Of a DNA stretch of 64,000 nucleotides, positions 60,208-64,000 are shown piece by piece. Origin of the DNA: Variovorax sp. UMC13. GTDB taxonomy: Bacteria > Pseudomonadota > Gammaproteobacteria > Burkholderiales > Burkholderiaceae_C. The notes beneath the pieces were generated by a model that saw nothing but the letters and a program-made list of their open reading frames with translations, did not search any database and was not told the DNA's origin. Within the stretch, counting starts at the first letter, position 1. The number at the start of each line of letters is the position of its first letter. The DNA is taken from positions 124,001-188,000 of the forward strand of contig NZ_LZZW01000030.1 of NCBI RefSeq assembly GCF_014170375.1. Reading direction: 5' to 3'. The translations under genes were made by a program, and so were the position numbers.

Positions 60208-62292
60208 GTGAGAGAACAACATCCAACCCACGCCCGCCTCGGCCGCACCGCGATCGGCCTGAGCCTGGCCCTGCTGCTGGCCGCCTGTGGCGGCGGTGGC
60301 AGCAACACCGGCACGCCCGAGCAGCCGCCCGCGCCGCCCGTGACACCGGTCGATCCCCCGGCACCGCCGCCCACGCCGGCGCCCGTCAGCAAGGCATTGC
60401 TGATCGGCGTCGACGGCGTGCAGTACGAAGCCCTGCAGCAGGCGCTGGCCGCGACGCGCCTGCCTTCGCTGCAGGGCCTGGGCACGCTGCTGCCGGCCTA
60501 CACCGGCGGTGTCATGGGCCGCGCCACGCAGCAGCAGGCGACCGCCGGACCGGGCTGGGCCACGCTGCTGACCGGAACCTGGGCCGACCGCCACGAGATC
60601 CGCTCCAACTACGAAGGCCAGGCCTTCAGCGCCGACACGGTGTTCAAGCAGCTCAAGGCGGTGCAGGCCGGTGCCCGCACCGCCACCATCGCCAGCTGGG
60701 GCGGCCTGCCGCAACTGCTGCGCGCCGACCGCGCGGCAGGCTACCTCGACCTGGCCAAGGACTGCGCCGGCGACGACGCCTGCGTGGGCAGCGAGACCTC
60801 CGCCGCCATCGCTTCCGGCGACTACGCACTGGTGGTGGCCGACTTCCAGGGGCCCGCGCAGGTCGCCGATGTCGCGGGCTACGGCAGCGACTACCAGAAC
60901 GCGCTGGCCACGCTGGACCGCCGCCTGGCCGCCGTGCGCGCCACGCTGGCCAGCCGCCGCCAGGCGCACCCCGAGGAGGACTGGCTGGTGATCGTCGCGG
61001 GCACCCACGGCCTGGGCGCCACCGGCGTCGCCGACGGCATTCCGGTGCCGTCGAACCTCGCCACCTTCGTGGCGCTCGACCGCCCCGCCAACCTCGCGCT
61101 CACCGCGCCCACGACCCTGCCGACGGCGATCACGCCCTGGTACGCCTATGCGGCGGCGACCGACATCGCGCCCACGCTGCTGACCCACCTGTCGGCCCGC
61201 CCCGCCGCCAAGGCCTATGCCATCGACGGCAGCCCGCTGGTGGGCCCCTCGGCGGTGCGGCAGCTCCAGGCCGCGACCAACGAGGCCCGCAGCGGCGTGG
61301 TGCTGGGCTGGACCCTGCCGACGCCGCCGGCCGCGCTCACGGTGCTGCGCGACGGCGAAGTGCTGGCCACGCTGCCCGCCGACGCCACCAGTTACGAGGA
61401 CACGGCGATGAAGCCCGCGGCCAGCGGCTTCTACACCTACAACTACACGGTGGTGGCGGGCAGCGTGCCGACCTCGCTGCGCGCCACGCTGGACTACAAG
61501 AAGCCGGAGCCGCCGATCGAGCTGCTTGCCAGCCTGCGCGACGGCCTCACGCACCTGTTCGCACTGCAGGGCACGCTGGCCGACCGCATCGACGCCGGCA
61601 CGGTCTTCACGCCCTGGGTCGCGGCTGCCGCGCCGGTCTACACCGCCGCCGGCGATGCGCCCTTCAAGGGCACGGGCCGCGCGCTGGCCTCGACCAACTA
61701 CGCCGGGCCCACGGTCTGCGCATCCTGCGACGGCGGCCTGCGCATTCCCACCGCGAAGGTCACCAGCACCAGCACCTCCTTCAGCTTCGGCTTCTGGTTC
61801 CGCTCCGACGCCACGCGCTCGGGCATGCCGATCGTGTCGAACAAGGACTGGGGCAGCGGTTCCAACCCCGGCATCGCGCTGGGGCAGTACGGCAGCGCCA
61901 TCCGCTTCAACATCGGCAAGGGCGGCGCGCGCCTGGGCGACAAGGACCTGAATTTCAGCGCCAACACCTGGGTCTATGCCGCGATGACGGTCGACATCCC
62001 GACCCTCAAGGCGAACTACTACGTGTTCGACCCGGTGCTGGGCCTGCAGAGCAGCTCCGGCACGCTGACGGCCGACTACGTGGCGGCGCTCAACGGCCTC
62101 AACAAGGGCTTCTCGCTCAACGAGGACGGCGACGGCGGCTACGGCCCGAACTACCGCAACGGCAACGCCAGCAACACCATCGGCGGCCGCTTCGACTTCA
62201 GCGAGTTCGGCAGCTGGAACCGCGCGCTGACACCGGCCGAGATCACCTCGATCGCGCGCTCGGGCCAGTCGATCACCACGCTGCTGCCATGA
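60208..62292 (+). CDS. Large lipoprotein: phosphodiesterase-type domain, Fn3-like linker and LamG-like lectin domain
   Basis: 694 residues from GTG 60208 behind a GGAG site. Lipobox LAAC with Cys27, then a Pro-rich linker. Residues about 60-330 look like the nucleotide-pyrophosphatase/type I phosphodiesterase fold: KALLIGVDGVQYEAL, GPGWATLLTGTWADRHEI (nucleophile Thr), and VIVAGTHG in place of the canonical SDHG metal motif. A short Fn3-like stretch precedes a concanavalin/LamG-type domain (about 470-694). It is a surface or periplasmic lipoprotein acting on a phosphate-containing or glycan target. Its stop overlaps the next gene (ATGA). Confidence 0.78.
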   Translation: MREQHPTHARLGRTAIGLSLALLLAACGGGGSNTGTPEQPPAPPVTPVDPPAPPPTPAPVSKALLIGVDGVQYEALQQALAATRLPSLQGLGTLLPAYTGGVMGRATQQQATAGPGWATLLTGTWADRHEIRSNYEGQAFSADTVFKQLKAVQAGARTATIASWGGLPQLLRADRAAGYLDLAKDCAGDDACVGSETSAAIASGDYALVVADFQGPAQVADVAGYGSDYQNALATLDRRLAAVRATLASRRQAHPEEDWLVIVAGTHGLGATGVADGIPVPSNLATFVALDRPANLALTAPTTLPTAITPWYAYAAATDIAPTLLTHLSARPAAKAYAIDGSPLVGPSAVRQLQAATNEARSGVVLGWTLPTPPAALTVLRDGEVLATLPADATSYEDTAMKPAASGFYTYNYTVVAGSVPTSLRATLDYKKPEPPIELLASLRDGLTHLFALQGTLADRIDAGTVFTPWVAAAAPVYTAAGDAPFKGTGRALASTNYAGPTVCASCDGGLRIPTAKVTSTSTSFSFGFWFRSDATRSGMPIVSNKDWGSGSNPGIALGQYGSAIRFNIGKGGARLGDKDLNFSANTWVYAAMTVDIPTLKANYYVFDPVLGLQSSSGTLTADYVAALNGLNKGFSLNEDGDGGYGPNYRNGNASNTIGGRFDFSEFGSWNRALTPAEITSIARSGQSITTLLP

Positions 62293-62597
62293 CGGAGGCC
62301 CGCATGCAGACGCCCGGCACCTCCCCGGCTTCGCGCCCCGCCGCCTGGCGGTGGCTCTCGACCGCGGCGCTCGCCTGCGCGCTGGCCGCCTGCGGCGGTG
62401 GCAGCGGCGGCGCCGCGCCCGCCGGCCCGGCCACGGGCGACAACAAACCCGGCGGCGACACGCCGCTGGTGGTGGTCACGCCCAACGACCCGGCCACCGC
62501 CGGCCCGCCCGCCGACGCGCTCACGCCGCCGGGCGAAACACCGCAAGACCCTTCCACCCCGCCCCGGCGCCCCGCATCGGTGCGCTGCGCGCCCTGA
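62289..62597 (+). CDS. Small lipoprotein preceding the second phospholipase C (RCAP type)
   Basis: 102 residues from ATG 62289, overlapping the previous stop. Lipobox LAAC with Cys35, a Gly/Pro/Asp-rich spacer, and the C-terminus VRCAP. It shares its plan with the lipoprotein at 55569-55778: lipobox, CGGGSGG after the Cys, low-complexity linker, and an RCAP end with one Cys. It ends 17 bases before the phospholipase C gene. Function unknown; probably a dedicated partner of the phospholipase. Confidence 0.75.
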   Translation: MTEARMQTPGTSPASRPAAWRWLSTAALACALAACGGGSGGAAPAGPATGDNKPGGDTPLVVVTPNDPATAGPPADALTPPGETPQDPSTPPRRPASVRCAP

Positions 62598-62614
62598 GTT
62601 CCCGAGATCCGTCC

Positions 62615-64000
62615 ATGAAGAAGAACGACGACCATTCGCCAAGCCGCCGCGGCTTCCTGCGCGCCGCCACCGGCACGGCCGGCGCCGCGGCCGCGATGGG
62701 CCTGCTGCCGCCCAGCATCCGGCGCGCGCTGGCCATCCCCGCCGCGCAGGACACCGGCACCATCAACGACGTGCAGCACGTGGTGATCCTGATGCAGGAG
62801 AACCGCTCCTTCGACCACTACTTCGGCACGCTGCGCGGCGTGCGCGGCTTCGGCGACCGCTTCCCGGTGCCGCTGGCCAACGGCCAGCCGGTCTGGAACC
62901 AGCCGGCCACCAGCGGCAGCGCGACCTGCCTGCCCTTCCACTACGACACCACCCTCACCAGCGCGCAGCGCACCACCGGCATGGCCCACAGCTGGGCCGA
63001 CGGCCAGCAGGCCTGGAACGGCGGGCGCATGAACCAGTGGGTGGCGGCCAAGACGGCGCGCGCGCTGGGCCACTACAAGGAAAGCGACATGCCTTTCCAG
63101 TTCGCGCTGGCCAACGCCTTCACGGTGTGCGATGCCTACCACTGCAGCGAACTCACCGGCACCAACTCGAACCGGCTGTTCCTCTGGACCGGCACCAACG
63201 ACCCGCTGGGCCAGGGCGGCGGCCCGGCCATCGACAACACCAACGACGACCTGGCCAACGAACCGGGCTACAGCTGGACCACCTACCCCGAGCGGCTGGA
63301 GGCCGCGGGCATCCGCTGGCAGGTCTACCAGGACATGGCGGACAACTACACCGACAACCCGCTCGAAGGCTTCACCAACTACCGCAACGCCTACTACACC
63401 GCCACGCCGAACGCGGCCCAGGCCTCGCTCAAGGCCCGTGCGCTGTCGACCCGCTCGCTGGACGACCTGCGCGCCGACGTGACCGGCGGCACGCTGCCGC
63501 AGGTCAGCTGGATCGTGGCGCCGGCCAAGTACTCCGAACACCCCGGCCCCTCGTCGCCGCTGTGGGGCGCCGAGTACACCTCGCGCGTGCTGGACGCGCT
63601 CACGGCCGACCCGGCGGTCTGGAGCAAGACCGTGCTGTTCGTCATGTTCGACGAGAACGACGGCTACTTCGACCACATGCCGCCGCCCGCCATCCCCTCG
63701 CTCAACGACGACGGCACGCCGGCCGGCCAGAGCACGGTGTCGACGCTGGGCGAACGCAACGACCTCAAGGCGCCCTACCGCGGCTCGCCCTACGGCATGG
63801 GCTGGCGCGTGCCGATGTACGTGGTGTCGCCCTGGAGCCGCGGCGGCTGGGTCGACTCCCAGGTCGCCGACCACACCTCGGTGATCCGCTTCCTCGAAGT
63901 CCGCTTCGGCGTGGTCGAGCCCAACATCAGCGCCTGGCGCCGCGCGGTCAGCAGCGACCTGCTGTCCTGCTTCAACTTCGCCACCCCCAATGCGGCGATG
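62615..64000 (+). CDS. Second phosphocholine-specific phospholipase C, partial at the window edge
   Basis: The first 462 codons, starting at ATG 62615 and open at the right edge. Tat signal SRRGFLRAATG at residues 10-20, then the same motifs as the copy at 55810: QENRSFDHYFG (61-71), TGTNSNRLF, SEHPGPSSP and FDENDGYFDHMP. The two are clear paralogues but differ in loops and in the catalytic-domain inserts, so the duplication is old. It is preceded by its own RCAP lipoprotein and by the phosphodiesterase-LamG lipoprotein, with which it probably forms an operon. Confidence 0.93.
   Translation, partial: MKKNDDHSPSRRGFLRAATGTAGAAAAMGLLPPSIRRALAIPAAQDTGTINDVQHVVILMQENRSFDHYFGTLRGVRGFGDRFPVPLANGQPVWNQPATSGSATCLPFHYDTTLTSAQRTTGMAHSWADGQQAWNGGRMNQWVAAKTARALGHYKESDMPFQFALANAFTVCDAYHCSELTGTNSNRLFLWTGTNDPLGQGGGPAIDNTNDDLANEPGYSWTTYPERLEAAGIRWQVYQDMADNYTDNPLEGFTNYRNAYYTATPNAAQASLKARALSTRSLDDLRADVTGGTLPQVSWIVAPAKYSEHPGPSSPLWGAEYTSRVLDALTADPAVWSKTVLFVMFDENDGYFDHMPPPAIPSLNDDGTPAGQSTVSTLGERNDLKAPYRGSPYGMGWRVPMYVVSPWSRGGWVDSQVADHTSVIRFLEVRFGVVEPNISAWRRAVSSDLLSCFNFATPNAAM

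Overview
The window is a very GC-rich, gene-dense stretch of bacterial chromosome. Its content points to a betaproteobacterium of the Burkholderiales, most likely a Variovorax-like member of the Comamonadaceae. The clues are two Bug/TctC-type solute-binding proteins, a leucine-degradation (liu) operon, a double-length UvrA, nirBD/nirC followed by a phosphatase-kinase fusion, and a large dispersed inverted repeat. The family assignment is inferred from gene content; no rRNA or tRNA gene was seen.

Layout. 1-3.3 kb: the 3' tip of an unknown gene, a tandem 72-bp repeat, a Fic protein facing a small palindrome, a Bug protein and a lipoprotein. 3.3-15 kb: an SMP-30-like lactonase, the fused UvrA, an amino-acid-type ABC binding protein, a 48-residue membrane protein, an MHS-type permease, and a tightly coupled trio (YbaK, DUF1289, HCCA-isomerase-like). 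15.2-20.7 kb: nirB-nirD-nirC and a PP2C/Ser-Thr kinase fusion. 20.7-36.3 kb: leucine/isovalerate catabolism (isovaleryl-CoA dehydrogenase, acyl-CoA ligase, methylcrotonyl-CoA carboxylase beta and alpha, methylglutaconyl-CoA hydratase, HMG-CoA lyase) with bioA-bioF-bioD embedded among the carboxylase genes and a divergent AraC-type regulator. 36.4-42.3 kb: a toxin-antitoxin pair, a RIO-like kinase, two MFS exporters flanking a DUF3304 lipoprotein, and a GST. 42.3-48.3 kb: a five-gene operon (acyl-CoA ligase, citrate-lyase-beta/citrate-synthase-like protein, an unrecognised internally duplicated protein, SDR, Bug protein) divergent from an IclR regulator with two matching operators. 48.3-50.5 kb: soxR with a near-consensus SoxR promoter driving a Rid-family gene and an MFS pump. 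50.5-55.4 kb: a patatin-like lipoprotein, a HAD phosphatase, a roughly 580-bp giant inverted repeat, and thiC with its TPP riboswitch. 55.5-64 kb: two pairs of small lipoprotein plus Tat-exported phospholipase C, a histidinol-phosphatase-like enzyme, an orphan ABC binding protein, and a large phosphodiesterase/LamG lipoprotein.

How the parts work together. The liu operon couples a biotin-dependent carboxylase with the last biotin-assembly enzymes except BioB. The 55-64 kb block looks like an extracytoplasmic phosphodiester-scavenging locus; a small lipoprotein ending in RCAP precedes each phospholipase C. Several regulatory sites can be read directly: the SoxR promoter with a 19-bp spacer, paired IclR operators, direct repeats upstream of the AraC-type gene, a TPP riboswitch, and several hairpin terminators.
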